Assembly: GCA_903878415.1 (NCBI GenBank)
Contig: CAIRHO010000033.1
Span: forward strand, 1 to 43,545
Direction of reading: 5' to 3'
Source: an uncultured Actinomycetes bacterium
Lineage (GTDB): Bacteria; Actinomycetota; Actinomycetes; Nanopelagicales; Nanopelagicaceae
DNA length: 43,545 nucleotides
Shown: piece by piece, positions 26,334 through 37,586 of the stretch
Layout: every line of letters starts with the position of its first letter
Numbering within the stretch: position 1 is the first letter of the stretch
The notes under the pieces: generated by a model
What the model was told of the DNA's origin: nothing
Database searches by the model: none
What the model saw: the letters and a program-made list of their open reading frames with translations, nothing else
Translations under genes and position numbers: made by a program

Positions 26334-27355
26334 GGCTTAACCTTAAACAACCCAGCTCTAACATTGCGCTTGTATTCCACTTTCCAATCAAGAAATTCGG
26401 TATTTGATTTAGTGAATCTTGTATCGCCAGGCTTAACAGTAATGAAATAGAGCCAATCACCCATTTCAGGGTTTAACGCAGCTTCAAGTGCTCCAAGGGT
26501 TGGGCTTCCGATAGGTCCGGGCGGTAACCCATAATTCTGATAAGTATTATATTTGCTCCGAATTTTTGTCTCTTTGATAGCAAGTGTGATTTCGCCACGT
26601 CGTTGCAATAAATATTGAACACTAGTGTCTAACTGTAATGGCATCCGAATCTTCAACCGATTATAAATAACGCGGGATACCTTTGCATAATCTTTTGCAT
26701 CTGCTTCAGCTTGAATTAAAGAAGCAATAATCAGTAGTTGATAACCGGAATAATTTTCTACCTTTGTTGAAAAATCTATTGCTGTGGTATTTGCAACAAA
26801 AGTGGATATCATTTTCTGCAATACCGCATCAATTTTTGTTCCCTTTGCAAAAGAATAGTTTGCCGGATAAAGAAACCCTTCAGGATTACCAGCGGAACGG
26901 CCTAACGGTAGTTCTACTTTCTTAACGGCATTTAATACTTCATTTTTTGTATATCCGGAACTAACGATTGCCGAAACAATCTCAGCAAGGCGAGCCCCAT
27001 CTTTAATTATGATTAAATCAACAATTCGCTTCTTATCCAATAATTGCTCTAAAGCAGTTTTGGCTGGAATTCGGCTCTCTAAGATATGTTCACCAGGAGC
27101 TATCCGAGTTGAACGAGCATCTCCTACAGCCACTCTGAAAAATGCTTCAGCAGATTTCACAACTCCAGCATCGAATAATTTCTGGGCAATATCGGAACCA
27201 ATCTCGCCGTCTGTGAGTGTGATTGAAACTTCAGAGCTAGCCGAACCAGCCGGAAAATCTGGGGCAGCATTCGGCCCGTGATGAATTGCTCTTAATCCCG
27301 TCGTGACAAGCACTACGAGCAAAAAGGGAAAAATTAAAACCTTCAATAACTTCAT
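26330..27355 (-). CDS. mltG: endolytic murein transglycosylase MltG
   Basis: A 341-residue inner-membrane YceG/MltG protein that cuts nascent glycan strands and ends their synthesis. It has an N-terminal membrane anchor (~4-22) and a LysM-like region with DGEIGSDIAQKLFDAGVVKS (49-68). The catalytic Glu is E217 in IIASLIQAEAD. LQLDTSVQY (240-248) and NYGLPPGPIGSPTLGALEAA are family signatures. ATG overlaps the ruvX stop (ATGA). The order alaS-ruvX-mltG-aroE is conserved in actinobacteria. Confidence 0.95.
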   Translation of the reverse strand: MKLLKVLIFPFLLVVLVTTGLRAIHHGPNAAPDFPAGSASSEVSITLTDGEIGSDIAQKLFDAGVVKSAEAFFRVAVGDARSTRIAPGEHILESRIPAKTALEQLLDKKRIVDLIIIKDGARLAEIVSAIVSSGYTKNEVLNAVKKVELPLGRSAGNPEGFLYPANYSFAKGTKIDAVLQKMISTFVANTTAIDFSTKVENYSGYQLLIIASLIQAEADAKDYAKVSRVIYNRLKIRMPLQLDTSVQYLLQRRGEITLAIKETKIRSKYNTYQNYGLPPGPIGSPTLGALEAALNPEMGDWLYFITVKPGDTRFTKSNTEFLDWKVEYKRNVRAGLFKVKP

Positions 27356-27798
27356 AACAAAATGCCGGCGGGCTTAAATTGGTTCTTCTCAATCATTAAC
27401 GCAAATTCTAAAATATTTGCAGCCGCTAATTGGTCTATTACATCGCGGTTACGGGAAGCTGATTTTCCACTTGCACGTAACTGATTCTCCGCATTTTTAG
27501 TTGAAAAGCGTTCATCTAACATGTAAACCGGAAATCCGAAATTGTCGCGAATCATTTCCCCAAAACGAGTTGCTTTTAAACTGCTTTCGCTAGCTTGACC
27601 GGAAAGATGGGTTGGCAATCCGATATAGACATGAACTGGTGTGATGTCAAAGAAAAGTTCGGATAGCTCGCGCTGCAAAGTCGGTGAATTGCTTTGTAAC
27701 GTAGTTAGTGGTGCAGCTAAAATTGCCTCTTGGTCGGATATTGCTACGCCGATTCGTACATCACCGTAATCAAAAGCAATCCGCTTACCGCGTTCCAT
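27352..27798 (-). CDS. ruvX: YqgF/RuvX-type Holliday junction resolvase-like nuclease
   Basis: A 148-residue RNase H-fold protein of the YqgF family, linked to pre-16S rRNA 5'-end processing and resolvase-like activity. Catalytic acids sit in IAFDYGDVRIGVAISD (D10), with YIGLPTHLSG and LDERFSTKNAENQL following. ATG at 27798 (MERGKR) is used because it lies one base after the alaS stop. The open frame extends upstream to 27825 inside alaS but the extra residues are not family-like. Confidence 0.93.
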   Translation of the reverse strand: MERGKRIAFDYGDVRIGVAISDQEAILAAPLTTLQSNSPTLQRELSELFFDITPVHVYIGLPTHLSGQASESSLKATRFGEMIRDNFGFPVYMLDERFSTKNAENQLRASGKSASRNRDVIDQLAAANILEFALMIEKNQFKPAGILL

Positions 27799-27799
27799 A

Positions 27800-30487
27800 T
27801 TATTTACCGGTAGCAGTAGCTTCAATTAATTCTTTAATTGCGTTGAAAGCCGAATCAATTTTCATTGCTTCAACCCCTCCACCTTGTGCGAAATCATCTT
27901 TACCGCCACCGCCACCACCTAAAATTGCACTGCCAGATTTAACTAAAGCACCCGCTTTGATACCGGAAGATTGTGCAAGCTGATCTACTGCTGCAACTAG
28001 AACTACTTTCTCGTCTTGCACGCTTGCTAATACAACTACAGATCCTGGAACTTGATTCCGCAGATTAAGCGATATTGATCGTAAATCATCACCAGAAACA
28101 CCATCAGACATGCGCGTTAGAATTAACTTGATTTTACCAATTTTTAAAGCAGTATCAATTAATTTCTTGGAATCAGAAATAGCAGCTGCAGTTTTAATCA
28201 TCGCTAATTCTTTCTCAATTTCTTTAAACTTCTGTAAAAGTTCAGAAATCCGCTCTGGCAATTCTTCGGGCCGTGCACCTTTTATCAACTCCGTTAAAGA
28301 ACTCAAAAGCAGATGTTCTCGTGCCAAGAATGAATAAGCATCTGCTCCAACTAGCGCTTCCACGCGGCGCACTCCTGCGCCAATTGAGGATTCACTCAAT
28401 AATTTAACAACTCCTAATTGGCCAGATCTAGATACATGCGTACCGCCGCAAAGTTCGCGAGCCCAATCTCCCACACTCACCACTCGAACTTGGTCTCCGT
28501 ACTTTTCACCAAAAAGCGCCATAGCCCCCGATGCTTTTGCATCCGCTTGTGACATTACCTCTGCAGTAACTTCCAAATCATCTAGAAGTAGTGCATTGAC
28601 TCGCGCTTCTACATCATTTAATACTGATAGTGGAACAGCTCCGGCAGCTGGAAAATCAAATCTAAATCTACCTGGTGAATTTTCAGATCCCGCCTGCGTT
28701 GCAGTTTCGCCTAAAACTTCGCGGAATGCTTTATGAACCATATGAGTAGCAGTATGCGCTCTGGAAATTCCATTTCTTCTCTCAATATCAATTTCAGCCA
28801 ATGCAGTCGCACTTCTATCAACTGTGCCAGAAATTACTCGACCGCGATGAACTGATAATCCCGGAAGTGGCGATTGCACATCATCAATTTCAATGATTGC
28901 GCCATTATCCAAAGTAATTCTCCCAGCATCAGCGAGTTGGCCGCCCCCTTCAGCATAAAATGGAGTTCTATTTAAAACAATCTCTATCTCATCATCTACT
29001 TTAGCTTCGTTCGCATAAACTCCGTCGACCAAAAATCCATTGATCTTGGATTCACTTTGTATTTTTTGGTATCCAACAAACTCAATTTTTCCGGACTCAT
29101 CCAAGATTTTTCGATACTCAGTTAAATCAGTATGGCCACTCTTTTTCGCTTTGGCATCCGCCTTGGCGCGATCTTTCTGTTCCTTCATTAATCGACGAAA
29201 TCCGGTCTCGTCGATAGTTAAGCCTTCTTCACTCGCCATTTCCAAGGTTAAGTCAAAAGGAAAACCATAAGTATCATGAAGTTTAAAAACTTCATCTCCA
29301 CTTAATTTTACGCCACCGCTCGTTTTTAAGACTTTACTTGCCAAATCAAATATCTGAGTACCGCTTTTCAAAGTTTGTAAAAAAACGCTTTCCTCTGCCA
29401 CTGCGACAGAAATTATCCGATTCTTATCTGTGACTAGTTCCGGGTATTGCGTACCCATGGCCGAAATTGAACTATTCATTAGTTCGTTCATATTGGCATC
29501 TTCTGCACCCAAAAGTCGCATATTGCGGGTAGTGCGGCGCATCATTCGGCGCAGAACATAACCTCTTCCTTCATTACCTGGAGTAACGCCATCGCCAATC
29601 AGCATCATCGCAGTTCTAGTGTGGTCAGCGATCACGCGCAGCGATACGTCACTCTTCATATCTTTTCCGTATTTGACTCCAGCTAATTCACTAGCCCTAT
29701 TTAATATCTGCATAGTTGTATCAATTTCATAAATATTTTCTACACCCTGCAAAAGTGCGGCAGTGCGTTCGAGACCCAAGCCAGTGTCAATATTCTTAGC
29801 CGGTAATTCCCCTACTATCGGAAAGCTGTTTTTCTCCCCACCTTCACCGCGAATATTCTGCATGAAAACTAAATTCCACACTTCCAGATAGCGGTCCTCG
29901 TCAGCTATGGGCCCGCCTTCTTTGCCATACTCGGGACCACGATCATAATAAATTTCGGAACAAGGTCCACAAGGTCCTGGAACTCCCATTGACCAGAAAT
30001 TATCGGCCATTCCACGTCGCTGAATTCGCTCCTTTGGAATACCAATTTTCTCATGCCAAATATTTGCAGCTTCATCATCATCCAAATAAACCGTTACCCA
30101 TAATTTGGATTCTGGAAACCCAAATCCGCCATCTATTATCGGACGAGTGAGTAAATCCCAAGCAAGAGCGATAGCGCCTTCTTTGAAATAATCACCAAAA
30201 GAGAAGTTTCCACACATCTGAAAAAATGATGCATGGCGAGTTGTTTTCCCAACTTCATCAATATCTAGGGTACGTACACATTTTTGTACTGAAGTTGCTC
30301 GCTTGTAAGGAGGCTCAATCTCGCCCAAAAAATATGGTTTAAAGGGAACCATTCCAGCATTGACTAATAAAAGGTTTGGATCATTGAGAATTAAGGAAGC
30401 CGATGGTACGACTGTATGAGTCAGGCCAGCACGGTTATCGGATTCAAAGAAACGTAACCAGCGCGCGCGAATTTCCGCTGATTCCAC
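27800..30487 (-). CDS. alaS: alanyl-tRNA synthetase
   Basis: An 895-residue class II synthetase charging tRNA-Ala. The catalytic domain starts with [10 protein letters not shown] and contains [17 protein letters not shown]. The editing domain zinc site is formed by HTATH and CGGTH. The C-terminal DHHA1 domain carries the glycine-rich [15 protein letters not shown]. Full length. It follows a DUF948 protein by 4 nt and is followed by ruvX, as in other actinobacteria. Confidence 0.98.
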   Translation of the reverse strand: MESAEIRARWLRFFESDNRAGLTHTVVPSASLILNDPNLLLVNAGMVPFKPYFLGEIEPPYKRATSVQKCVRTLDIDEVGKTTRHASFFQMCGNFSFGDYFKEGAIALAWDLLTRPIIDGGFGFPESKLWVTVYLDDDEAANIWHEKIGIPKERIQRRGMADNFWSMGVPGPCGPCSEIYYDRGPEYGKEGGPIADEDRYLEVWNLVFMQNIRGEGGEKNSFPIVGELPAKNIDTGLGLERTAALLQGVENIYEIDTTMQILNRASELAGVKYGKDMKSDVSLRVIADHTRTAMMLIGDGVTPGNEGRGYVLRRMMRRTTRNMRLLGAEDANMNELMNSSISAMGTQYPELVTDKNRIISVAVAEESVFLQTLKSGTQIFDLASKVLKTSGGVKLSGDEVFKLHDTYGFPFDLTLEMASEEGLTIDETGFRRLMKEQKDRAKADAKAKKSGHTDLTEYRKILDESGKIEFVGYQKIQSESKINGFLVDGVYANEAKVDDEIEIVLNRTPFYAEGGGQLADAGRITLDNGAIIEIDDVQSPLPGLSVHRGRVISGTVDRSATALAEIDIERRNGISRAHTATHMVHKAFREVLGETATQAGSENSPGRFRFDFPAAGAVPLSVLNDVEARVNALLLDDLEVTAEVMSQADAKASGAMALFGEKYGDQVRVVSVGDWARELCGGTHVSRSGQLGVVKLLSESSIGAGVRRVEALVGADAYSFLAREHLLLSSLTELIKGARPEELPERISELLQKFKEIEKELAMIKTAAAISDSKKLIDTALKIGKIKLILTRMSDGVSGDDLRSISLNLRNQVPGSVVVLASVQDEKVVLVAAVDQLAQSSGIKAGALVKSGSAILGGGGGGKDDFAQGGGVEAMKIDSAFNAIKELIEATATGK

Positions 30488-30491
30488 CTAT

Positions 30492-30908
30492 TTACTCGTA
30501 TTCCTCGTCGTCAACAAAAGACTTCGACTTCTTCGAAGATTTACCTTTGGTTTTCGCTTTGGTTCTATTTTTTCCTTTACGTAACTGCGCTGCAGTCAAT
30601 AAGCCGCCAGCTACTTTCATAGCCAATTCATTTTTATCTAAAAAAGCGGAGGTTGTTGTTGAAATTTTCGACGAAATATCTTCCACTGATTTAGTTACGC
30701 GATTTATGCTGTGTAACGGCCCGTTAACCAATTTAACTGTGGTTGTTACCTCTTCTAATAACGGGGTCGTTTCTTCGGTGATTGATTTTACTGCGCTTCC
30801 AACTTCATCTATTACACGACTTAGTCGAATTACCGCATAAGCAATGGCGACTGCAATTACTGCAAGCGCAGCTGCTGCAATAATTGTTGCAATTCCACCT
30901 GGACCCAT
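30492..30908 (-). CDS. DUF948 membrane-anchored protein
   Basis: A 138-residue protein with one N-terminal transmembrane segment (~5-28), a heptad-like helical region (~30-95) rich in Thr, Val and Glu, and a strongly basic Lys/Arg tail (~108-130) ending in acidic residues (DDEEYE). This is the DUF948 architecture; function is unknown. Proteins of this family are commonly encoded just before alaS in actinobacteria. The basic tail may contact RNA or membrane lipids, which is inference. No Shine-Dalgarno is obvious before the ATG at 30908. The 41 nt upstream show no clear signal. Confidence 0.85.
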   Translation of the reverse strand: MGPGGIATIIAAAALAVIAVAIAYAVIRLSRVIDEVGSAVKSITEETTPLLEEVTTTVKLVNGPLHSINRVTKSVEDISSKISTTTSAFLDKNELAMKVAGGLLTAAQLRKGKNRTKAKTKGKSSKKSKSFVDDEEYE

Positions 30909-30949
30909 TTGCCTAGGCTACCTGACTAAGTTACCTACTTGTCGCAGGT

Positions 30950-33208
30950 TCAGCCTTGCTGGAATTTTGGAATCTCAATATCTGGCTTTTTATGCTCGGA
31001 ATGCGCAACCACGGCAGCATCATGATAAGCCTCAATCGCAATCATATTTTCTTCAATTTGATAGAACCGTCCATCCGCAATGGTTCCGGATTTACCTTCG
31101 ATAACAGCGACTACATCATCTCCCGAAAGTGTTTTGTGAATTTCTAGTGCATGCGCTACTGCAAGAACTTTTCGGCGATTATCGCGAAGAATAATTTCCG
31201 CTTTTGCTAAGAGTGAAGCAAGGTTATCTTCAATTCGATCGGCGAGAGCTCGCTTCATCTCTTTACTCGACTCATCTTTTTTGCCGCCACCGGGAGCACC
31301 TAGATCCATTCTTCTGCTAGATGCATATGAGGAAACTGTAGATCCCATCCCCCATTGACCTTCCATTAACGCTGCAACAGTTGTCGCGCTTTCCAGGTCA
31401 CCAGAGACTCCAGAAGAATTATCACCTTTGAAAAACATTCGTTCTCCAGCAAGTGATGCCAAGGAAACTAAAATGTCGGACTCATATTCAGTTCGCCACC
31501 TTGTGAATTGGTCATCAGGAGGAATGCTTGCCACCATTCCTAAATAATCGGATCCTTTTTCAATTGTGGCCAAATCGATTTCCATATGGCGCCTGGTCAA
31601 ATGTGCCATAACAGCGTGACACGCTTCATGAACTGCAACAGCATGGCGTTCTCTCTCAATATATTCAACATCTTCGGCAGGTCCTAATTCCTTTAATTGC
31701 TTGGCTCGAAGTACATCTGACCAAATAATCGAAGTACGACCATTTCGAATAGCCATAATCAGAGCTTCATTAATTAAATCTTTTATGGTCGCGCCCGTAG
31801 CGTATGGAGTGATCGTGGCTAATTTATCGATCTCTTCACCGGTTAGCGAATGTGAAACTTTTGCGAAATAACCTTCATAGGTGCGAACACGTCCAGCTTT
31901 ACTTGGATAGCCAACTCGGTACATGCGATCAATTCGACCTGGCCGTAACAAGGCTTCATCTAAAGCTTCTGGCATATTAGTTGCCATAACGACAAGAATT
32001 CGATATTTCGGCGGACTCTTTGGCCGCATCCCTAAAGTTCGACGAACAATGCGATTAAAGAAACCTCTTGGCTTTTTTAATCCTGATAATTCAGTTAGAA
32101 GGGCTTGCAAAGTTCCCATGCCGCCGCCGCCCTGGCCGCCCGCGCCGCCCATCACAAAAGCGTTGCGAACTAATAGAGCCGCAGTGCTCTCCGAAAGATA
32201 ATTTCCGCCGTGACAGGTATTTCCAAAAATTTCGCTTTTAATTTTTTGGTCTGCTCTATTTTGGCCACCGCCGGAAACAATCCCTCTATTACCTAAAGCA
32301 TCAGCCTCGTCAAAGAAAACAACAACTCCGCCATATCGCAGCGCCAATTTTCGTAATTTTCGAAATAGCCCTTTAACTTTTAATACACCGACACCCATAA
32401 ACATATTTGTAAAGGCACCTGGATCGACAAAAACGAAAGGTTTCCCAGTTTCACCTGCCATGGATTCAGCCATTAAAGTTTTACCAGTACCTGGCGGCCC
32501 CCATAATAAAATTCCACCAGGGACATAACCACCATGTTTTTCAATGCTCTCTGGGTTCTCCAGAAAAACCAAATTCTCTCGTATTCGATTTAGAACATGA
32601 TCTTGACCCCATACATCAGAGAATCGAGTTCTAATATCATCTGGGAAATAAGTATCAACGCCACCTCTACTTAGAAACCAAAAAATTGCCGCAAATTGAA
32701 TCACTACAAAGAAAACTGCAAATAGCAATTGGCCCAACATCGGCAGTGCGCTCCATAAAGCTTTTGGTGCAAAAAATAACGCTCTAACTGGAGTTTCTTT
32801 ATAAATAGCTCCAAGTATTACCGCCAACAAAGATAAGAGCAGTAAATATTTAATTATTCTTGATAATCTATATCTCGTCCAATCGCTCAATTTATGAATC
32901 AATCGGTCTATAAACTTAAAATATTTCTGCCAAATTCCATGGTACGGAGCAAGCAATTCTGACAATAGAAAATGAGTTTGTCTTATTAATTCAATTGCAA
33001 GCAACGGGAATATCCACCACCGGGAATCTGCGTTGCCTCGGACTGCGTCAGAAAAGCCAAGTATCGGATTATCGGACATATCAGCCCAAACCAGAATGAA
33101 GAAAACTAGGGCGAAAAGAATTACAAATTTACTACGATCATAAAGCGAAAGATGAACTCGAGTTTTGCGATCTGTATCTCGTGGTCTACTAGTCGAAACT
33201 TCAGACAT
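30950..33208 (-). CDS. FtsH-like membrane AAA+ zinc metalloprotease, divergent
   Basis: A 752-residue membrane protease. About four hydrophobic segments occur near 28-42, 64-76, 118-136 and 155-180, instead of FtsH's usual two. The AAA+ domain has Walker A GPPGTGKT (237-244), a pore loop with F270 in NMFMGVG, Walker B VVVFFDEAD (295-303) and second region of homology ALLRPGRIDR (419-428). The M41 protease has H527-E528-A-C-H531, and D604 in SGDLESAT fits the third zinc ligand. D300 and the SRH are ~65 residues further apart than in FtsH because of Gly-rich insertions (~306-405), including GGAGGQGGGG. It likely extracts and degrades membrane proteins. The ATG at 33208 has AAGGGAG 6 nt upstream. 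It may be a second FtsH; the canonical gene is not in this window. Confidence 0.85.
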   Translation of the reverse strand: MSEVSTSRPRDTDRKTRVHLSLYDRSKFVILFALVFFILVWADMSDNPILGFSDAVRGNADSRWWIFPLLAIELIRQTHFLLSELLAPYHGIWQKYFKFIDRLIHKLSDWTRYRLSRIIKYLLLLSLLAVILGAIYKETPVRALFFAPKALWSALPMLGQLLFAVFFVVIQFAAIFWFLSRGGVDTYFPDDIRTRFSDVWGQDHVLNRIRENLVFLENPESIEKHGGYVPGGILLWGPPGTGKTLMAESMAGETGKPFVFVDPGAFTNMFMGVGVLKVKGLFRKLRKLALRYGGVVVFFDEADALGNRGIVSGGGQNRADQKIKSEIFGNTCHGGNYLSESTAALLVRNAFVMGGAGGQGGGGMGTLQALLTELSGLKKPRGFFNRIVRRTLGMRPKSPPKYRILVVMATNMPEALDEALLRPGRIDRMYRVGYPSKAGRVRTYEGYFAKVSHSLTGEEIDKLATITPYATGATIKDLINEALIMAIRNGRTSIIWSDVLRAKQLKELGPAEDVEYIERERHAVAVHEACHAVMAHLTRRHMEIDLATIEKGSDYLGMVASIPPDDQFTRWRTEYESDILVSLASLAGERMFFKGDNSSGVSGDLESATTVAALMEGQWGMGSTVSSYASSRRMDLGAPGGGKKDESSKEMKRALADRIEDNLASLLAKAEIILRDNRRKVLAVAHALEIHKTLSGDDVVAVIEGKSGTIADGRFYQIEENMIAIEAYHDAAVVAHSEHKKPDIEIPKFQQG

Positions 33209-33228
33209 GCTGCTCCCTTATCAAAGTT

Positions 33229-33894
33229 CTATCTTCCCCGTATTGTGAACGAGTCGGTTATCTTATCCAGAGTCGATTGATTCTGTGTATAGCAAGTTGC
33301 GCTACATCGCACTATTAGAACGTACAGAACGGTTCGATCTGGAGATAACGCCACTGTTTGATTGATGGTCTCCAATTTATCATTCGAGGCGGCGAAACTG
33401 AAAACACTCCGCTTCCCAGTTGCACCCTTATCGTTAAAATTTTGGTCATCGAGCAAAGTAAATTTCGGTGCAGCTAAGGAACCATCTATCCATGAAGATA
33501 AAGGCACCACAATATCCCGCAGCGCATTAAACGAAACAGCATTAACTTCACTTGGATACAAGTTTCGAATTCTTAAAAAAACTATCGGGGATTCTTTCGC
33601 GGCGATACTGAAGACATCCGTCGGTTTAATATTCGGGCTAGGTGAATACGCCACTTGCCATTTAACCGCTGCTAATCTTTCGGCAGCTCCTGCATCGGTG
33701 GACTTTGCTTCATAGTCTGAAAGTTCCTGATTAGATATTGCATGCCATTCGGTAGGAACTGTGAAGTAAACACCATCTTCTTTAAACGAAACAAATTCAT
33801 TAGTAGGGTTACCACAGCCACTAGAAATCAAAATTAAAGATAACGCAAGAATAGAAATTTGAAGCGTCTTACTCCGCTTCAGGTTGAGAATCAA
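33229..33894 (-). CDS. putative lipoprotein of unknown function
   Basis: A 221-residue exported protein with basic N-terminus, hydrophobic core (~12-23) and lipobox ISSGC with the lipidated Cys at 27. The mature part begins with a segment resembling PsbP/Mog1-like lipoproteins ([13 protein letters not shown], ~42-54), but I do not recognise a family with certainty. The start is TTG at 33894, inside the aspS 3' end (26-nt overlap), supported by AAGGAG 7 nt upstream. It lies between aspS and the FtsH-like protease, 20 nt before it, so the two are probably co-transcribed. Function is unknown. Confidence 0.75.
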   Translation of the reverse strand: MILNLKRSKTLQISILALSLILISSGCGNPTNEFVSFKEDGVYFTVPTEWHAISNQELSDYEAKSTDAGAAERLAAVKWQVAYSPSPNIKPTDVFSIAAKESPIVFLRIRNLYPSEVNAVSFNALRDIVVPLSSWIDGSLAAPKFTLLDDQNFNDKGATGKRSVFSFAASNDKLETINQTVALSPDRTVLYVLIVRCSATCYTQNQSTLDKITDSFTIRGR

Positions 33895-35608
33895 TCCCGC
33901 TCTCCTTGCGTTGTGCTGGCGTAATTGGTGTTGGCGCGCCAGTTAAAGGGTCACCGCCGCTTGCTGTTTTTGGAAAAGCAATAACTTCGCGTATTGATTC
34001 AGAACCAGTAATAAGTGCACACAATCGATCCAATCCAAGAGCGATTCCGCCATGTGGAGGTGGGCCGTAATTAAAAGCTTCTAACAAGAATCCAAATTTA
34101 CTTTCTGCTTCAGCCTTTGATAGACCAATCACTGAAAATACTTGCTGCTGAATGTCGCGACGATGAATACGGATTGAGCCGCCACCAATTTCATTTCCGT
34201 TGAGCACAATGTCGTAAGCATATGCAAGGGCAGCTCCTGGTTCGTTTGCAAAAGTATTTTCAAATTCAGGTTTAGGCCCGGTGAAAGGGTGGTGAACAGC
34301 GGTCCAACCACCGCTATCAGTTTTTTCAAACATCGGCGCATCAACTACCCAGAGGAAATTCCATGCACTCTTATCGATTAAATCGCACCGTTCCCCAATT
34401 TCTAGTCGAACCGCGCCTAAAAGATTCTGCGAACTATGTCGATCCCCCGCGGCGAAAAATATTGCATCGCCAGGTTTTGCTCCGGTCACACCCGCAATTC
34501 CAGCGCTCTCAATTTCTGAAAGATTTTTAGCAACTGGCCCGCCTAATTGGCCATCAGCTTGCACCAAAATATAAGCCAAACCTTTAGCGCCACGTGCTTT
34601 CGCCCAATCCTGCCAAGCATCCAAATCACGTCTGGCTGAACTAGCACCACCTGGCATAACTACTGCGCCGACATATTCTGCCTGAAAAACTCGAAATGCC
34701 GTGTCAGTAAAAAACGTTGTGACATCAGTGATTTCATTACCAAATCTGAGATCTGGCTTATCCGAACCAAATCGTCGCATTGCTTCGTGATATGTCATAT
34801 GCGGAATTGGTGTCGTAATTTGATACCCAACTACTTCCTTAAATACCCGCGAAAGTATGCGTTCGGCTACTTCCAAAACATCAGCTTGATCTACAAATGA
34901 CATCTCAATATCAAGTTGCGTGAACTCTGGTTGGCGATCAGCCCGGAAATCTTCATCACGAAAGCATCGTGCTATTTGATAATAACGTTCCATGCCAGCA
35001 ACCATTAATAACTGTTTAAATAATTGTGGCGATTGCGGAAGTGCGTACCAACTACCCGGTTGTAAACGGACCGGTACCAAAAAATCCCGCGCGCCTTCGG
35101 GTGTAGATCGAGTTAAATATGGCGTTTCAATTTCTAAAAAATCACTCTCACTCATGACTGAACGAATGACTGACGTAACTTTTGACCGCACTCTTAAATT
35201 ATGAGCTGGCCCTTCTCGACGCAAATCCAAATATCGATATCTCAATCTAACTTCTTCGCTGATGTTTGATGTGTCGCCGCTATCAACCGGGAACGGCAGC
35301 GCTGCTGCCTCTGACAGGACCGTTAACTCTTTACAAATGACCTCGATAGCCCCAGTCGGAATCGCACCATTTTCATTACCACTTGGGCGAGCAACTACTT
35401 CGCCCATGATTAAAACACACCATTCTGCACGTAGTGAACCAGCAACTGATTCATCTGAAATAACTACCTGCACTGCACCGGTGGCATCCCGCAAATCAAT
35501 AAATGCTACGCCGCCATGATCGCGTCGCCGCGCTACCCACCCAGCCAATTTGATCTCAGATCCGATATGCGACGGTCTAATATCCCCAGCGTTATGAGTG
35601 CGTAACAC
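33869..35608 (-). CDS. aspS: aspartyl-tRNA synthetase
   Basis: A 579-residue class IIb synthetase of the bacterial type. It has an N-terminal OB-fold anticodon domain (~1-110, with [19 protein letters not shown]), motif 1 near [16 protein letters not shown], motif 2 [18 protein letters not shown], the inserted GAD domain (~290-420), and motif 3 [10 protein letters not shown]. Start GTG at 35608 with AGGAG 4 nt upstream. It lies 20 nt after hisS. Whether it is non-discriminating (making Asp-tRNA-Asn) cannot be told here. Confidence 0.97.
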   Translation of the reverse strand: MLRTHNAGDIRPSHIGSEIKLAGWVARRRDHGGVAFIDLRDATGAVQVVISDESVAGSLRAEWCVLIMGEVVARPSGNENGAIPTGAIEVICKELTVLSEAAALPFPVDSGDTSNISEEVRLRYRYLDLRREGPAHNLRVRSKVTSVIRSVMSESDFLEIETPYLTRSTPEGARDFLVPVRLQPGSWYALPQSPQLFKQLLMVAGMERYYQIARCFRDEDFRADRQPEFTQLDIEMSFVDQADVLEVAERILSRVFKEVVGYQITTPIPHMTYHEAMRRFGSDKPDLRFGNEITDVTTFFTDTAFRVFQAEYVGAVVMPGGASSARRDLDAWQDWAKARGAKGLAYILVQADGQLGGPVAKNLSEIESAGIAGVTGAKPGDAIFFAAGDRHSSQNLLGAVRLEIGERCDLIDKSAWNFLWVVDAPMFEKTDSGGWTAVHHPFTGPKPEFENTFANEPGAALAYAYDIVLNGNEIGGGSIRIHRRDIQQQVFSVIGLSKAEAESKFGFLLEAFNYGPPPHGGIALGLDRLCALITGSESIREVIAFPKTASGGDPLTGAPTPITPAQRKESGIDSQPEAE

Positions 35609-35628
35609 GATGCTCCTGAACCTAATCT

Positions 35629-36876
35629 CTAATTAAACGATTTAGCATTAATAGCACTAAGGGTAACCGAAGAAGTTACACCAGTTTCCATATTTTTAAG
35701 CTCGCCGATCCCGGAGGAGATTTCGCTATCACCAATCACTATCGCAAACTTGGCACCGCTCTTATCAGCGCCTTTCATTGCCCCTTTTAGCGCACGATCT
35801 CCATAAGCACAATCAACTATCGCACCGTTTTTGCGCAAATCATCAATGAACTTAATTGAAAAATCTTTTGCTTCTTCACCCAGTGGTATTACGTAAAGAT
35901 CGGGTCGGGATTGCGAAGTTAAGTCGATCCCTTCAGCCTCGCAAGCAAGCAAAGTTCGATCAATACCAAGCCCAAAACCAATTCCAGATAAATTCTGTCC
36001 GCCTAATGATTCCATCAGCCCGTCATATCTACCGCCACCACCAAGTCCAGATTGTGCACCCAATAATTCATGAACAAATTCAAATGCGGTACCGGTGTAA
36101 TAATCTAAGCCGCGAACCATCCGCGGATTTATTGCGTATCTAATACCTAATTTATCTAAATATTTCTTTACCTTTTCAAAGTGGGAAGCGCTCTGTGGGG
36201 TTAAGTAATCAATAAGTAATGGTGCGCCCGCCATCATCTTTACTACAGCTTCTCGTTTATCATCAAAAAGGCGCAATGGATTCAATTCAACTCGTGCTCT
36301 TGTGGCCTCATCTAAATCCAATTTGGAAATATATTTCACTAAAACCTCGCGATGAGCGGCACGCGAAGCTGAATCTCCCAGCGAAGTAATATCCAACCGG
36401 AATTTCGTTAAACCCAAATTTCGATATCCTGCGTCTGCAATAGCAATAACTTCGGCATCAATAGCAGGATCATCTAATCCGATAGCTTCAATACCAACTT
36501 GATAGAACTGACGATAACGACCAGCTTGTGGTCGTTCTGCACGAAAAAACGGACCTGAATACCAAACTTTTACTGGTAATTGACCACGATCTAAGCCATG
36601 TTCAATAACCGCCCGCATTACTCCGGCAGTGCCTTCTGGCCGTAATGTAATTGAGCGACCGCCACGATCTTCAAATGTATACATTTCTTTCGAGACCACA
36701 TCAGTAGATTCACCTACTCCGCGAGTGAAAACTTCAGTATCTTCAAAAACTGGCAGCTCTAATAATTTGTATCCTGCTAATTTTGCCGGAGAAATCAGTT
36801 CTCTCCGTACTTTTTCAAAAGCGATCGATCGTTCTGGAAAATATTCACTTACTCCTTTTGGAGCCTGAAATTTCAT
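35629..36876 (-). CDS. hisS: histidyl-tRNA synthetase
   Basis: A 415-residue class IIa synthetase. Motif 2 region: [16 protein letters not shown] and [18 protein letters not shown]. The HisA motif is [14 protein letters not shown], and GGGGRYDGL follows. A C-terminal anticodon-binding domain spans ~320-415. ATG overlaps the stop of the upstream metallo-beta-lactamase-fold gene (ATGA). Confidence 0.97.
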   Translation of the reverse strand: MKFQAPKGVSEYFPERSIAFEKVRRELISPAKLAGYKLLELPVFEDTEVFTRGVGESTDVVSKEMYTFEDRGGRSITLRPEGTAGVMRAVIEHGLDRGQLPVKVWYSGPFFRAERPQAGRYRQFYQVGIEAIGLDDPAIDAEVIAIADAGYRNLGLTKFRLDITSLGDSASRAAHREVLVKYISKLDLDEATRARVELNPLRLFDDKREAVVKMMAGAPLLIDYLTPQSASHFEKVKKYLDKLGIRYAINPRMVRGLDYYTGTAFEFVHELLGAQSGLGGGGRYDGLMESLGGQNLSGIGFGLGIDRTLLACEAEGIDLTSQSRPDLYVIPLGEEAKDFSIKFIDDLRKNGAIVDCAYGDRALKGAMKGADKSGAKFAIVIGDSEISSGIGELKNMETGVTSSVTLSAINAKSFN

Positions 36877-37586
36877 CTGGCACCTACCGTCAAATTCTTC
36901 AAATAAGGATTGCTCTTCCGCTCCTGCGCGATTGTAGTTTCTGGGCCATGTCCAGGAAGCACTCGCACTCCATCTGAAAGAGTCAAAACTTTTTCTTGCA
37001 ACGTCCTAGTCATATCAACCATAGAACCAGTTGGTAGATCAGTTCTACCAATCGAACCCGCAAAGAGCACATCGCCGGTTAAGGCGATATTTTCATCAAC
37101 TATAAAGATGACAGATCCGCGAGTATGACCTGGTGCATGCAGAATTTTAATGGACATTCCAGCGATGTTAAGGATTTCGTTACTCTTTACCTCTTTAACT
37201 TCTTTAGGTTCATGATAAGAATTGCGACCGGTTTCACTCGCCAGCATTGAAATCAATTGTGCTGATTCGGAACTAAGTGCGCGTTCTGGATAGGTAAGTA
37301 ACTCTCGATCTCCAGAATGAATATAAGTAATAAATTTATTTGCACTCTCACCACCCGCTACCGATTCCGCCAGTGGAACTACTGAAAAAGTATGATCGAG
37401 ATGGCCATGCGTCAGAAGCGCTGCTACTGGTTTTAATTTATATTCATCAATAATTTCATAAATCTCATTAGTTAAATCCGGTATCGCGATTCCAGGATCG
37501 ACTATGACGCATTCTTCGTTCTTGCCGGTAGACAAAATCCAACAATTAGTGGCGTAAAAGGGTGCCGCTATTGACTCAACTAACAT
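36873..37586 (-). CDS. metallo-beta-lactamase-fold hydrolase (glyoxalase II-like)
   Basis: A 237-residue MBL-fold protein with the metal-binding THGHLDH motif (H60, H62, D64, H65). Later ligands are in [20 protein letters not shown] and LPGHGPETT. This is the complete dinuclear zinc set of the glyoxalase II/hydrolase group. A related gene is found next to hisS in M. tuberculosis (Rv2581c), so the neighbourhood is conserved, but the substrate is unknown. ATG at 37586 with GGGAAGGG upstream. It is the first gene of the hisS train. Confidence 0.88.
   Translation of the reverse strand: MLVESIAAPFYATNCWILSTGKNEECVIVDPGIAIPDLTNEIYEIIDEYKLKPVAALLTHGHLDHTFSVVPLAESVAGGESANKFITYIHSGDRELLTYPERALSSESAQLISMLASETGRNSYHEPKEVKEVKSNEILNIAGMSIKILHAPGHTRGSVIFIVDENIALTGDVLFAGSIGRTDLPTGSMVDMTRTLQEKVLTLSDGVRVLPGHGPETTIAQERKSNPYLKNLTVGAR

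Noticed and set aside
32103-32160. G+C-rich stretch with repeated GCC/CCG units in the FtsH-like gene
   Set aside because: It encodes the GGAGGQGGGGMG run of the insertion, in frame and part of the protein; not a separate repeat element.
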